From the NCBI RefSeq assembly GCF_017876795.1, contig NZ_JAGIOR010000001.1, positions 901,501-965,500 on the forward strand: a stretch of DNA of 64,000 bases, read 5' to 3'. Made by a program: the position numbers and the translations under genes. The notes under the pieces were generated by a model, which did not search any database, was not told the origin of the DNA, and worked only from the letters and a program-made list of their open reading frames with translations. Each line of letters starts with the position of its first letter. Position 1 is the stretch's first letter. Below, in pieces: positions 43,292 through 52,263 of this stretch. This DNA comes from Rhizobium leguminosarum (GTDB lineage Bacteria; Pseudomonadota; Alphaproteobacteria; Rhizobiales; Rhizobiaceae).

Positions 43292-44169
43292 CGCGTCGGG
43301 ACCGGCACTTCACCGCGATAGTCATAGAAGCCGCGTCCGGACTTGCGTCCGAGCCAGCCGGCCTCGACATATTTGACCAGCAGCGGGCAGGGACGGTATT
43401 TCGAGTCCGCCAGGCCGTCGTGAAGCACCTGCATGATCGAAAGGCAGGTGTCGAGGCCGATGAAATCGGCAAGCTGCAGCGGCCCCATCGGATGGTTGGC
43501 GCCGAGCTTCATCGCCGTATCGATGGCGTCGACCGTTCCGACGCCTTCATACAGCGTATAGATCGCCTCGTTGATCATCGGCAGCAGGATGCGGTTGACG
43601 ATGAAGGCCGGGAAATCCTCGGCCACGGTGATGGTCTTTTCCAGCGTACCGACGAATTCCTTGGCGGCCGAGAAGGTCTTCTCATCGGTCGCGATGCCGC
43701 GCACCAGTTCGACCAGCTTCATCACCGGCACCGGGTTCATGAAATGTATGCCCATGAAGCGTTCGGGGCGGTCGGTGGCGGCAGCTAGCCGGGTGATGGA
43801 AAGGGAAGAGGTGTTGGTGGCAAGCAGCGCTTCCGGCTTCAGGACCGGACAAACCTGCGCATAGATCTTGCGCTTGACCGTTTCATCCTCGGTGGCGGCC
43901 TCGATGACGAGATCGGACGGGGCGAGATCGTTGACATCGGACGAGCCTGATATGAGCGACAAGGTCGACTTGCGTTCCTCTTCGGTCATCTTGCCGTTCG
44001 TCACCAGGCGGGCAAGGTTGCCGTTGACGGTGGCAAGGCCGGATTCGATGCGATCCTGGGAAAGATCGTAGATATGAACCCTGTAACCTGCGGCGGCCGA
44101 AACATGCGCGATGCCGCAGCCCATCTGGCCGGCACCGATAATACCAATATTCTTCAACACCGCATTCAT
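43288..44169 (-). CDS. hbdA: 3-hydroxybutyryl-CoA dehydrogenase
   Basis: A 293-residue protein starting MNAVLKNIGIIGAGQMGCGIAHVSAAAGYRVHI at ATG 44169. Rossmann loop GAGQMG, conserved IEAATED, NTSSLSIT, the catalytic His in FMGIHFMNPVPVMKLVELV, Glu/Asn region EDFPAFIVNRILLPMINEA, and the dimer helix NHPMGPLQLADFIGLDT. It interconverts 3-hydroxybutyryl-CoA and acetoacetyl-CoA in fatty-acid or poly-3-hydroxybutyrate metabolism. Downstream of etfB-etfA on the same strand, with a class-A repeat in the 265-bp gap. The stop codon is supplied by a repeat. Confidence 0.93.
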   Translation of the reverse strand: MNAVLKNIGIIGAGQMGCGIAHVSAAAGYRVHIYDLSQDRIESGLATVNGNLARLVTNGKMTEEERKSTLSLISGSSDVNDLAPSDLVIEAATEDETVKRKIYAQVCPVLKPEALLATNTSSLSITRLAAATDRPERFMGIHFMNPVPVMKLVELVRGIATDEKTFSAAKEFVGTLEKTITVAEDFPAFIVNRILLPMINEAIYTLYEGVGTVDAIDTAMKLGANHPMGPLQLADFIGLDTCLSIMQVLHDGLADSKYRPCPLLVKYVEAGWLGRKSGRGFYDYRGEVPVPTR

Positions 44170-44317
44170 CTCCAAACCCCCGCACGGCATTCGCCCCCGC
44201 GCTGCCGCATTTTTTAGCAATACTGCCGGACGAAGGATCGCCCGGCAGCAGTAGTAGCCCGATAAAAGATAATTTTCCAGTCATTCGCAAGTGCGAAAGA
44301 AAAGCATTTGACGCGTT

Positions 44318-44423
44318 TAAAGCGCGTCGCGATGTTTCAGATTCGCTTCTCGCGCTTTTGGTCTTTGCTTTGCGCATGTCGTTGTCCCAAAACCGCTGCA
44401 CAGTTTTGCGCGACATGCTTTTA
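44318..44423. repeat. Class A repeat between hbd and etfA
   Basis: TAAAGCGCGTCGCGATGTTTCAGATTCGCTTC...GCGCGACATGCTTTTAG, about 106 bp, with the same TAAAGC...GACATGC ends as the other copies. It lies within the probable etfBA-hbd transcript, so it does not abolish readthrough, or hbd has its own promoter. Confidence 0.78.
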
Positions 44424-44434
44424 GCGCCATCTGT

Positions 44435-45364
44435 TCAGAGCGCCTTTTCCAGTTCCGGCAGTGCCTCGAACAGATCGGCGACCAATCCATAGTCGGCAAC
44501 CTGGAAGATCGGCGCCTCCTCGTCCTTGTTGATGGCGACGATGACCTTACTGTCCTTCATGCCGGCCAGATGCTGGATCGCCCCGGAGATGCCGGCGGCG
44601 ATATAGAGATCAGGCGCCACCACCTTGCCGGTCTGGCCGACCTGCCAGTCGTTCGGCGCATAACCGGCATCGACGGCAGCACGGCTGGCGCCGACGGCGG
44701 CGCCGAGCTTGTCGGCAACGGGAAGGATGACCTCCCGGAACTTCTCGGCGGAGCCGAGCGCCCGGCCGCCGGAGATGATGATTTTCGCCGACGTCAACTC
44801 CGGACGATCGGAGGCCGACAGCGCATCCTTGACGAAACGCGACAGCCCCGGACCCGAAATCGCCGGGATCGCCTCGACGGCGGCCGAGCCGCCTTCGGCC
44901 GCCGAAGCAAACGAAGCGGTGCGCACGGTGATCACCTTCTTGGCATCACTTGCCTGCACCGTCTGAATGGCATTGCCGGCATAGATCGGCCGCTTGAAGG
45001 TGTCGGATGAGATCACTTCGATGATTTCGGAGACCTGGGCGACGTCGAGCAGCGCGGCGACCCGCGGCAACACGTTCTTGCCGGTCGAGGTGGCGGCCGA
45101 GATGATCGTGTCGTAGGAACCGGCGAGCGAAACGATCAGGTCGGAAAGCGGCTCGGCCAGATTGTTGGCAAGTTCGTCGCTTTCGGCCAGTAGCACCTTG
45201 GAGACGCCGGAGAGTTTTGCCGCCGCATCGGCGGCTGCCTTGGCGCCCTTGCCGGCGACCAGAACATGCACGTCGGAGCCGATCTGGCTTGCCGCCGTCA
45301 GCGCCTTGGCGGTCTGGTCGGAGAGGCTTTGATTGTCGTGATCGGCCAGAAGAAGAATGGTCAT
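44435..45364 (-). CDS. etfA: Electron transfer flavoprotein subunit alpha
   Basis: A 309-residue protein, starting [22 protein letters not shown]. The C-terminal FAD-binding domain is clear: [86 protein letters not shown]. With EtfB it shuttles electrons from acyl-CoA dehydrogenases to ETF-ubiquinone oxidoreductase. 23 bp after etfB, same strand. Confidence 0.96.
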   Translation of the reverse strand: MTILLLADHDNQSLSDQTAKALTAASQIGSDVHVLVAGKGAKAAADAAAKLSGVSKVLLAESDELANNLAEPLSDLIVSLAGSYDTIISAATSTGKNVLPRVAALLDVAQVSEIIEVISSDTFKRPIYAGNAIQTVQASDAKKVITVRTASFASAAEGGSAAVEAIPAISGPGLSRFVKDALSASDRPELTSAKIIISGGRALGSAEKFREVILPVADKLGAAVGASRAAVDAGYAPNDWQVGQTGKVVAPDLYIAAGISGAIQHLAGMKDSKVIVAINKDEEAPIFQVADYGLVADLFEALPELEKAL

Positions 45365-45387
45365 GATGTCGTTCTCTCTTTTCTGGC

Positions 45388-46149
45388 TTAAAGCACGCCG
45401 GCTTCGTTCTTCAGTCTGTCGACCAGCTCAGTGACCGACTTGACCTTGACGCCGGCCTTGCGGCCCGACGGTTCCTCGGTCTTCAGCACCTTCAGCCGCG
45501 GCGTCGTGTCGACGCCGAAATCGGCCGGGCTCTTCTTGTCGAGCGGCTTCTTCTTCGCCTTCATGATGTTCGGCAGCGAGGCGTAACGCGGTTCGTTCAG
45601 CCTGAGGTCCGAGGTGATGACCGCCGGCAGCGTGATCTCGATCGTCTGCAGGCCGCCATCGACTTCGCGGGTCACCTGAGCCTTGCCCCCAGAACCTGGG
45701 GTTTCGATCTCGATCTTCGAGGCGAAAGTCGCCTGGGCCGAACCCAGCAGTGCTGCCAGCATCTGGCCGGTCTGGTTCGAATCGTCGTCGATCGCCTGCT
45801 TGCCGACGATGACAAGACCCGGCTGCTCGGCATCAACGATGCCCTTGAGGATCTTGGCGACAGTCAGCGGCTCGACCGCATCGTCGGTCTCGACCAGGAT
45901 CGCCCGGTCGGCACCCATGGCAAGGGCGGTCCGCAACGTCTCTTCGGCCTTGGCAGGACCGATCGAGACGACGATCACTTCCTCGCACTTGCCGGCTTCC
46001 TTCAGCCGCAGCGCCTCTTCCACCGAGATCTCGTCGAACGGGTTCATCGACATCTTCACATTGGCAAGCTCGACACCCGTGCCGTCCGGCTTCACCCGGA
46101 TCTTCACGTTGTAGTCGACAACCCGCTTGACGGGCACGAGAATCTTCAT
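45388..46149 (-). CDS. etfB: Electron transfer flavoprotein subunit beta
   Basis: A 253-residue protein starting [27 protein letters not shown]. The AMP-binding signature region is [24 protein letters not shown], followed by [44 protein letters not shown], as in all group I EtfB proteins. First gene of the etfB-etfA-hbd operon; a candidate MerR-type operator lies 147 bp upstream. Confidence 0.96.
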   Translation of the reverse strand: MKILVPVKRVVDYNVKIRVKPDGTGVELANVKMSMNPFDEISVEEALRLKEAGKCEEVIVVSIGPAKAEETLRTALAMGADRAILVETDDAVEPLTVAKILKGIVDAEQPGLVIVGKQAIDDDSNQTGQMLAALLGSAQATFASKIEIETPGSGGKAQVTREVDGGLQTIEITLPAVITSDLRLNEPRYASLPNIMKAKKKPLDKKSPADFGVDTTPRLKVLKTEEPSGRKAGVKVKSVTELVDRLKNEAGVL

Positions 46150-46295
46150 GGGGGTCCTTCCTTCACGGGAAACTGGCTTTAGCGAAAATGCGCGCTCGCG
46201 CGCCGCTCCGATTGTCGATTGGCGACATGGATACGCGCTTTTCCTCCAAATACAACGCTTCCATGCCGCCGGTAGACGATTCGCCGGGCAATATA

Positions 46296-46317
46296 TGAAC
46301 GTTTACGTTCACGTCAA
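46296..46317. promoter_or_regulatory. Candidate LiuR/MerR-type operator upstream of etfB
   Basis: TGAACGTTTACGTTCACGTCAA contains three ACGT tetramers at exactly 6-bp spacing (46299-46302, 46305-46308, 46311-46314) and an inverted repeat TGAACG-TTTA-CGTTCA (46296-46311). Read on the minus strand, TTGACGTGAACGTAAACGT resembles the motif described for LiuR, the MerR-family regulator of branched-chain and fatty-acid catabolism, which controls etf genes in some proteobacteria. Inferred. Confidence 0.5.
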
Positions 46318-46325
46318 TGTTGCTG

Positions 46326-47111
46326 TCAGCGTCGACCCCAGGGAAGGCGCTGCACTGTGCGCCCATCCGCGCCGGCGGCGATGGCGGGGCCGGCGCCAGG
46401 ATCGCTTCTCACCGCGCGGGGCGTGACGATCTCCCGGTCGAACAGCGGTACACCGGGCCGGCGCAACACCAGGATCAGAAGGGCCCCGGCAAGAATGCCG
46501 CCGACATGTGCGCCCCAGGAAACATCGCCATCCGGTGCGATCACCAGCATGAGGAACTGCTGGCCGATCCACAAAAGCAGCGGGATGAAGGCAGGCAGGG
46601 GCAGGGGCAGACGGAAGAATACCAGCACCCAGACCTTGACGCGCGGATGCAGCATGACATAGGCGGCGACGACGCCGGAGATCGCTCCCGAGGCGCCGAC
46701 CAGCGGTGCTTGCGAGGCCATGGCCAGCAGACCGTGGCAGAGCGCGCCGGCGGCCGCACAGACGACGTAGAAAATCAGGAAGCGCAGGTGTCCCATCGCG
46801 TCCTCGACATTGTCGCCAAAGACCCAGAGGAAAATCATGTTGGACGCCAGATGCCAGAAGCCGGAATGGACGAAGGCATAGGTGAGGTAGGTCAACGGTT
46901 CCGGCACGATTTCCAGCCCTTGCGCCAGCACCGCGTCGCCGAAGGCGATCGCCGGGATATAGCCGAGCCCGACGGTCGTCGCCTGAGCGGCCTGTTCGCT
47001 TTCCAGGCTGGTCAAGAGCCAGACCGCGACATTCAAGGCGATCAGTGAGAGCGTCACCCACTGAACCTTGATATATTTCAGCGTATTGGCGTCGTGAAAA
47101 GGTATGAACAT
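46326..47111 (-). CDS. Rhomboid family intramembrane serine protease
   Basis: A 261-residue membrane protein starting MFIPFHDANTLKYIKVQWVTLSLIALNV at ATG 47111. Six helices; the rhomboid motifs are HSGFWHLASNMIFLWVFGDNVED (helix 2 His/Asn), GASGAISG with the catalytic Ser, and SWGAHVGGILAGALL with the catalytic His. It cleaves transmembrane substrates in the membrane. The C-terminus (DREIVTPRAVRSDPGAGPAIAA) is low complexity. 31 bp downstream of the cobalamin adenosyltransferase gene. Confidence 0.9.
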   Translation of the reverse strand: MFIPFHDANTLKYIKVQWVTLSLIALNVAVWLLTSLESEQAAQATTVGLGYIPAIAFGDAVLAQGLEIVPEPLTYLTYAFVHSGFWHLASNMIFLWVFGDNVEDAMGHLRFLIFYVVCAAAGALCHGLLAMASQAPLVGASGAISGVVAAYVMLHPRVKVWVLVFFRLPLPLPAFIPLLLWIGQQFLMLVIAPDGDVSWGAHVGGILAGALLILVLRRPGVPLFDREIVTPRAVRSDPGAGPAIAAGADGRTVQRLPWGRR

Positions 47112-47142
47112 CAGGCCCCCGGCGATCGTGATCGCGGCAAGC

Positions 47143-47721
47143 CTATCTGTTTTTTCCCGGAACCCAAAGCACATCCGCGTGGCCGCGATCATTTGCATGA
47201 CGCGCTGCGACGAAGAGGAAATCGGAGAGCCGATTGACATATTTCATCGCCGCCTCGCTGACGATTTCACCGTCGGTGCGGGTAAGCGCCACCATCAAAC
47301 GTTCGGCGCGCCGCGCAATCGTGCGGGCAAGATGCAGATGTGCGGCGGCCGGGCTGCCGCCCGGCAGGATGAAGGATTTTAGCGGCTCCAGGCCGGCGTT
47401 CAGCTGGTCGATATCGCGCTCCACGCGGTCGACCTGCGTCTCGACGATCCGTAGCGGTTCGTAGCCCGGCGGCTCGCCGGTATCGGGTGTGGCGAGATCG
47501 GCGCCGAGATCGAAGAGGTCGTTCTGGATCGACATCAGCATAGCGTCGAGTTCGGGCAGGCCGGCAGTGTGCAGTCGCGCCAGGCCGATGGCGGAATTGG
47601 CCTCGTCGATGGTGCCATAGGCCTCGACGCGGAGATCGTCCTTCGTCCGGCGCGGGCCGGAAACCAGCCCGGTGGTGCCGTCATCGCCGGTTTTGGTGTA
47701 GATCTTGTTGAGTTTTACCAT
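47143..47721 (-). CDS. PduO-type cob(I)alamin adenosyltransferase
   Basis: A 192-residue protein starting MVKLNKIYTKTGDDGTTGLVSGPRRTKDD at ATG 47721, the PduO-type ATP-binding N-terminus (TKTGDxGxT). Then VEAYGTIDEANSAIGLAR, IQNDLFDLGADLATP, FILPGGSPAAAHLHLARTIARRAER and YVNRLSDFLFVAARHAN. It adenosylates cobalamin for coenzyme B12. Related in pathway to cobS-cobT in this window, but encoded elsewhere. A 16-residue upstream in-frame extension was not used, because the ATG start matches the family. Confidence 0.93.
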   Translation of the reverse strand: MVKLNKIYTKTGDDGTTGLVSGPRRTKDDLRVEAYGTIDEANSAIGLARLHTAGLPELDAMLMSIQNDLFDLGADLATPDTGEPPGYEPLRIVETQVDRVERDIDQLNAGLEPLKSFILPGGSPAAAHLHLARTIARRAERLMVALTRTDGEIVSEAAMKYVNRLSDFLFVAARHANDRGHADVLWVPGKNR

Positions 47722-47759
47722 GCCGCACCGCCCCTGGACGGGAGGGCTGAACCACCCCA

Positions 47760-47855
47760 TCCTCCGTCATGCTTGGGCTTGACCCGAGCATCCACACTGC
47801 ATCCATCAGCGGCTACGGGAATGGATCCTCGGGTCAAGCCCGAGGATGACGGAGG
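47760..47855. repeat. Palindromic repeat of the CTCGGGCTTGACCCGAG type
   Basis: CCTCCGTCATGCTTGGGCTTGACCCGAGCATCCA (left) is mirrored by TGGATCCTCGGGTCAAGCCCGAGGATGACGGAGG (right, ending about 47855). Both arms also fold internally (CTCGGGTCAAGCCCGAG). Widespread in alphaproteobacterial intergenic regions to my knowledge. The stretch 47856-47995 beyond it has no convincing gene. Confidence 0.7.
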
Positions 47856-47995
47856 GTGGGGTTGGCCTTCCAGGCAAACTCGCCCCGGCATACTGACGCA
47901 CACTGCCTCGAGGTGCTTCCTCAAGCCGGCGCTCACCTCTCCTCCGTCATTTCTGTCCGTGTCCGTCATTTAAAAACACCCCTCCCAAGGTTTCC

Positions 47996-48199
47996 TCAGG
48001 TCGGCCGCCCGCCGCCGGTGATCCAGAGGGTCAGCATGATCAGGATGACGGCGATTGCCTGCAGCAGGACGCGAAGCTGCATCAGCTTGTTGGAACGGTT
48101 GGCGTCGCCGCCCTTCATCATGTTGAAGAGGCCGCGGATCAGGACGAGGGCGACGGCGCCCATGACGATGATCGCAAGGATATAGGTGACCGTGGACAT
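47996..48199 (-). CDS. Twin-transmembrane HIG1-type small protein
   Basis: A 67-residue protein, MSTVTYILAIIVMGAVALVLIRGLFNMMKGGDANRSNKLMQLRVLLQAIAVILIMLTLWI, with two hydrophobic helices separated by a polar loop containing the HIG1-like NRSNKLMQLRVxxQ motif. The family (HIG1_N) includes respiratory-chain stabilisers in mitochondria; the bacterial role is unknown. Located 14 bp before the SDR gene's stop, i.e. downstream in the same direction. Confidence 0.8.
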   Translation of the reverse strand: MSTVTYILAIIVMGAVALVLIRGLFNMMKGGDANRSNKLMQLRVLLQAIAVILIMLTLWITGGGRPT

Positions 48200-48213
48200 G
48201 GCATTCAGCTTTC

Positions 48214-49047
48214 TCAGTCCGTCCGGCGCATCAGGCGGTAGAAGAGGTCTGCCGGAAGCAGCCGCTTCAGGAACATGCCCTGTTTAGCCGGTGTCGTTAC
48301 AGGATAATGTGGCCTTGGATTTTTCGAGTTCAATGCGAGTTTCAATACGGAATAGACCGCTTCCGGGCCAAGCCTATGGCGGTTGACCGGGCCGGATCCA
48401 TCGAGTCTTGCTAGTTGCCTGACATAGTCGGCCGCGTGCGGCGAATTCTCAAGGTCGATATTCTCCCTGATCTTTGCGAGCGCATTTGCTGTGAAACGTG
48501 TGGCGATCGGTCCCGGCTCGATCAGGCTCACATGGATGCCGCTGCCCTGAAGCTCCATGCGCAGCGTGATGCTGAGGCCCTCGAGCGCGAATTTGGAAGC
48601 GGTGTAGGCGCCGCGATAGCGATAGGGCACAACGCCGAGGATCGACGAGCACTGCACGATCCGCCCCTCTTGGCGTTTGCGCATCGCCGGGATGATCTGC
48701 CGCGTCAGTTCATGCCAGCCGAAAAAATTCGCCTCGAACTGGGCGCGCAACGCGGCGGTCGAAAGGTCCTCGACGGCGCCCGGCTGGCCGTAGGCGCCAT
48801 TGTTGAAGAGCGCATCGATGCGGCCGCCGCTGCGTTCCAGAACTGCGTCGACCAGCTCCGAAATCGTCTCGGGCCTGGCATAGTCCATCAGGAAGGCTTC
48901 AATGCCGTCTGCCTCCAGCCCCGGCAGGTCTTCCGCCTTGCGCACCGTCGCAAAGACGCGCCAGCCATCGACTTTCAGCGCTCGCGCGCAATGAGCGCCG
49001 ATGCCGGACGAACATCCGGTCACGACAATGGTGCGCTCTCCCGCCAT
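48214..49047 (-). CDS. Short-chain dehydrogenase/reductase
   Basis: A 277-residue classical SDR from ATG 49047 (MAGERTIVVTGCSSGIGAHCARAL). TGCSSGIG cofactor loop, NNGAYGQPG (NNAG-like), catalytic Ser in VQCSSILGV and YTASK (Tyr-x-x-x-Lys), then IEPGPIATRF. The substrate is not identified. The last ~60 residues (ARLDGSGPVNRHRLGPEAVYSVLKLALN) form the variable substrate-binding region. Divergent from the YihY-type gene 76 bp away. Confidence 0.88.
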   Translation of the reverse strand: MAGERTIVVTGCSSGIGAHCARALKVDGWRVFATVRKAEDLPGLEADGIEAFLMDYARPETISELVDAVLERSGGRIDALFNNGAYGQPGAVEDLSTAALRAQFEANFFGWHELTRQIIPAMRKRQEGRIVQCSSILGVVPYRYRGAYTASKFALEGLSITLRMELQGSGIHVSLIEPGPIATRFTANALAKIRENIDLENSPHAADYVRQLARLDGSGPVNRHRLGPEAVYSVLKLALNSKNPRPHYPVTTPAKQGMFLKRLLPADLFYRLMRRTD

Positions 49048-49123
49048 GGAATGATTCCTGTACAAAATGGGACTCGTTTCCCATATTCGGGCAAAGGATA
49101 CAATCTGGAAAGCCGGAGACGGA

Positions 49124-50047
49124 ATGCCGAAGGCGCTGCGCACGATCTACGACGTGGTCTACGACGCGATCTGTCACATGATCGAGGACGACGGCTTTGC
49201 CATGGCGAGCCATGTGGCGCTGTCCAGCCTGCTTGCGGTTTTCCCCTTTGTGATCTTCGGCACGGCGCTTGCAAGCTTCCTCGGCGCCGATCAATTTTCC
49301 TCGACCGCCATCCATCTGATCTTCGACACCTGGCCCGAGGCGATTGCCAAGCCGCTCGCCGACCAGGTGCTGCAGGTGCTGACAATTCCGCGCGGCGGGC
49401 TGCTGACGATCTCGGTGCTGGCGGCCGCCTATTTCGCCTCGAACGGCGTCGAGGCGCTGCGCATCTCGCTCAACCGCGCCTACCGGGTGCAGGAGACGAG
49501 ACCCTGGTATTTCACGCGCCTCGCGAGCCTCGGCTACGTGCTGATCGCGGTCATCATCTTTGCGGCGATCAGCATCTTGCTGGTCGCCGTGCCGCTGGCG
49601 CTCGATTATGCCAGGAACTGGTTTCCGCTGTTTGCCGATACGCTCGACATCGTCTTCAGCTGGCGCATCTACGGCACGCTGGTGGTTCTGACGGTCGGAC
49701 TGCTGGTCATGCATCTCTGGTTGCCGGCCGGCAAGCGGCGGGTCTTCGACGTCATCCCGGGCGTGCTGCTGACCCTGCTCCTCTGGCTCGCCGGCGCGCT
49801 GATCTTTGCCTATTATCTGGCGACTTTTGCCAATTATACCGCAACCTATGCCGGTCTCGCCTCGGTCATGATCGTGCTGATCTTCCTCTACATGGTCGGC
49901 GTCATCTTCATCGTCGGGGCGGAGATCAATGCGGCGCTGATCAAATTCCGTGTCTTTCGGATGTTCTCCCACACGCTTTCGATCGTCGGCAGAGAGCGTG
50001 CCGAACGGGCATCAGAGCCCGACAAGGCGGCGAATACCGGCCCTTGA
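49124..50047 (+). CDS. YihY/BrkB-type inner membrane protein
   Basis: A 307-residue protein with six predicted helices: FAMASHVALSSLLAVFPFVIF (first), LLTISVLAAAYFASNGVEALRISLNRAYRV (typical motif), YVLIAVIIFAAISILLV, IYGTLVVLTVGLLVMHLW, DVIPGVLLTLLLWLAGALIFAYYL and ASVMIVLIFLYMVGVIFIVGAEINA. This is the YihY/UPF0761 family, once called ribonuclease BN; function unresolved. The start at ATG 49124 follows 77 bp after the divergent SDR start. The C-terminus overlaps the gluQ stop by 36 bp (convergent). Confidence 0.85.
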   Translation: MPKALRTIYDVVYDAICHMIEDDGFAMASHVALSSLLAVFPFVIFGTALASFLGADQFSSTAIHLIFDTWPEAIAKPLADQVLQVLTIPRGGLLTISVLAAAYFASNGVEALRISLNRAYRVQETRPWYFTRLASLGYVLIAVIIFAAISILLVAVPLALDYARNWFPLFADTLDIVFSWRIYGTLVVLTVGLLVMHLWLPAGKRRVFDVIPGVLLTLLLWLAGALIFAYYLATFANYTATYAGLASVMIVLIFLYMVGVIFIVGAEINAALIKFRVFRMFSHTLSIVGRERAERASEPDKAANTGP

Positions 50048-50893
50048 CATGCCGCGGGCGCGCAGTTCGCCAAGCCCGCTGTCGCCGTCGCTTTTCGAAA
50101 GCTTGCGACCGGCCGCATCGAGAATGAGACGGTGATGGTGATAGATCGGCTGCGGCAGGCCGAGCAGCACCTGCAGCAGCCTGTGCACCGATGTCGCGGG
50201 AAAGAGGTCGAGGCCGCGCACGACATGGGTGACGCCTTGCAGCGCATCGTCGATGACCACTGAAAGATGATAGCTCGACGGAGCGTCCGAGCGCGACAGG
50301 ATGACATCGCCCCAGACTTCGGGTTCGGCGGCGATCTCGCCCGATCTGCCGTCGCCGGTTTCGGTCCAGAACAGCAGTTCGCCGATCAGCGCAAGCGCCT
50401 TGCGCATATCGAGCCGCCAGGCATGTTTCTTCCCCGAGGTCAGCATTTCCCGCCATTCGTCTTCCGGGCGCTCGCGATCGTTTGCGGGATAGTGTGGCGT
50501 GCCGTCGGGATCGCGCGACCAGGATTCACCGGCCGCCTCATAGGCAGCGACCCGCGCCTTCACCTCGCCGCGGGTCAGGAAGGCCGGATAGACCAGGCCG
50601 CGCTCGATCAGCGCGTGCAGTGCTGCCTGATATTCGGGGAAATGTTCCGACTGGCGCCGCACCGGACTTTCCCAGCCGATATCAAGCCAGTCGAGATCCC
50701 TGAGGATGCCTGCCTCGAACTCCGGCGTGCAGCGCGCCTGGTCGATATCCTCGATGCGCAGCAGCAGACGGCCATGCTCGATCGCCGCCATGTCGCGGTT
50801 CAGGAGAGCCGAGAGGGCATGGCCGAGATGCAACTGTCCGTTGGGACTCGGCGCAAAACGAAAGACAGGTTTTTGACGCTCGCTCGTGGTCAT
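50012..50893 (-). CDS. gluQ: Glutamyl-Q tRNA(Asp) synthetase
   Basis: A 293-residue truncated class I synthetase from ATG 50893 (MTTSERQKPVFRFAPSPNGQLHLGHALSAL): HIGH-type HLGH, then RIEDIDQARCTPEF, WLDIGWESPVRRQSEH, and the KMSKS-type RKLSKSDG. No anticodon-binding domain, as in GluQ/YadB, which attaches glutamate to the queuosine of tRNA-Asp. The window also encodes a queuosine-precursor transporter, so both ends of the queuosine pathway are present. The Cys-based zinc site of some members is not evident. Confidence 0.9.
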   Translation of the reverse strand: MTTSERQKPVFRFAPSPNGQLHLGHALSALLNRDMAAIEHGRLLLRIEDIDQARCTPEFEAGILRDLDWLDIGWESPVRRQSEHFPEYQAALHALIERGLVYPAFLTRGEVKARVAAYEAAGESWSRDPDGTPHYPANDRERPEDEWREMLTSGKKHAWRLDMRKALALIGELLFWTETGDGRSGEIAAEPEVWGDVILSRSDAPSSYHLSVVIDDALQGVTHVVRGLDLFPATSVHRLLQVLLGLPQPIYHHHRLILDAAGRKLSKSDGDSGLGELRARGMSRAGIRRLVGL

Positions 50894-50906
50894 GCTTTCT
50901 TCTGCC

Positions 50907-51584
50907 ATGGATTTAGGTTTTGAACCACTGCGAGGCGATGTGCAGATCATCCGCAACGAAGACGATGTCAGCCGGGGGCTTGAAGCGCTGCTTCGTCTCG
51001 ATCCGCGCCTTGTGCCGATCGCGGTGGACGCAGGGCCTGTTCCGTTGCGGTTGCGCGAACCGGGTTTTGCCGGCCTTGCCCATATCATCGTCTCGCAAAT
51101 GGTGTCGCGCGCCAGCGCCGAGGCGATCTGGCGGCGCATGCTGCCGGCCGACGGTCTCCTGACCGCCGAAGGCTATGCGCTGCTTCATGCCGAAGCCTGG
51201 CGTGAATTCGGCCTGTCACGCGCCAAGGCTGAGACCCTGTCGCGGATCGCCGAAGCCGTTGCCTCCGGCCGCCTCGATCTTTCCGGGCTCTGCCTGAAGC
51301 CGCCTGAAGAAGCGCTTGGCGAACTCACCGCGCTCAAGGGCGTCGGTCCGTGGACGGCGGAGGTCTATCTGATGTTCTGCGGCGGCCATGCCGACGTCTT
51401 TCCTGCCGGCGATGTCGCGCTGCAGAATGCCGTCGGTGCGGCATTCGGTCTCGCGGCCCGGCCGCAGGCAAGGGCGCTGGCTGCCCTGGCGGAAGCATGG
51501 TCGCCGTGGCGCTCTGTGGCGGCACGGCTTTTCTGGGCCTATTACGCCACGAAAACGCGCCGCGACATGGTGCCGACCGGCTGA
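50907..51584 (+). CDS. AlkA-type DNA-3-methyladenine glycosylase
   Basis: A 225-residue HhH-GPD protein from ATG 50907 (MDLGFEPLRGDVQII). Helix-hairpin-helix LTALKGVGPWTAEVYLMFCGG and the catalytic Asp in VFPAGDVALQNAVGAAFG are present, with IIVSQMVSRASAEAIWRRM before it. It excises alkylated bases. No Fe-S cluster Cys. Its start is 14 bp from the divergent gluQ start. Confidence 0.9.
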   Translation: MDLGFEPLRGDVQIIRNEDDVSRGLEALLRLDPRLVPIAVDAGPVPLRLREPGFAGLAHIIVSQMVSRASAEAIWRRMLPADGLLTAEGYALLHAEAWREFGLSRAKAETLSRIAEAVASGRLDLSGLCLKPPEEALGELTALKGVGPWTAEVYLMFCGGHADVFPAGDVALQNAVGAAFGLAARPQARALAALAEAWSPWRSVAARLFWAYYATKTRRDMVPTG

Positions 51585-51695
51585 TCGGCAACACTCTTCA
51601 AATTGCCTTTATCCTCTGAATTTATTGGACTTCACAATCCTGTAACAACCGGCCTAATATACAGGTGCAGATGCCGAATCGATCAGGAGAGTCCC

Positions 51696-52253
51696 TTGAC
51701 GATTGCAGTCTCCCCACAGGCCCTGCCAGCGCTCGTCCTGAACGCTGACTACCGGCCACTGAGTTATTACCCCTTGTCGCTATGGTCCTGGCAGGACGCG
51801 ATCAAGGCGGTATTTCTCGACCGTGTGAACATCATCGCGGAATATGAGCATTCGGTTTCCTCGCCGAGTTTCTCGATGCGGCTTCCGAGTGTCGTGTGCC
51901 TCAAGACTTACGTTCAGCCGTCCCGCAATCCCGCTTTCACCCGGTTCAACGTCTTCCTGCGCGACCGGTTCGAATGCCAGTATTGCGGCGCCCATGACGA
52001 TCTGACCTTCGACCACGTCATCCCGCGCGCCCATGGCGGTGAGACCACCTGGGAGAATGTCGTGGCAGCCTGTTCGCCCTGCAATCTGCGCAAGGGCAGC
52101 AAGCTTCCCAAGCAGGCAAGCATGTTCCCGTCGCAGAAGCCTTATCAGCCGACGGTGCAGGATCTGCACAATAACGGCCGGCTGTTCCCGCCGAACTATC
52201 TGCATGATAGCTGGCTCGACTATCTCTACTGGGATACCGAACTGCAGCCGTGA
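51696..52253 (+). CDS. HNH endonuclease-like protein
   Basis: A 185-residue protein with a likely TTG start at 51696 (LTIAVSPQALPALVLNADYRPLSYYPLSLWSWQDAI) behind CAGGAGA, five bases upstream. The HNH domain is CQYCGAHDDLTFDHVIPRAHGGETTWENVVAACSPCNLRKGSKL: two CxxC pairs bind zinc, H-x-I-P-R is the catalytic region. The N-terminal WSWQDAIKAVFLDRVNI block is typical of a widespread single-gene family of unknown role in Rhizobiales. Chromosomal and not associated with any phage gene here. Confidence 0.85.
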   Translation: MTIAVSPQALPALVLNADYRPLSYYPLSLWSWQDAIKAVFLDRVNIIAEYEHSVSSPSFSMRLPSVVCLKTYVQPSRNPAFTRFNVFLRDRFECQYCGAHDDLTFDHVIPRAHGGETTWENVVAACSPCNLRKGSKLPKQASMFPSQKPYQPTVQDLHNNGRLFPPNYLHDSWLDYLYWDTELQP

Positions 52254-52263
52254 TCGAAAGGCT

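Noticed and set aside
48415..50127. 570-codon open frame on the plus strand
   Set aside because: Covers the SDR gene in antisense and the YihY gene in another frame; both real genes have clear motifs.
51696..52253. HNH gene as a homing endonuclease or phage remnant
   Set aside because: The N-terminal block and the lack of neighbouring intron or phage genes fit a chromosomal single-gene family instead.
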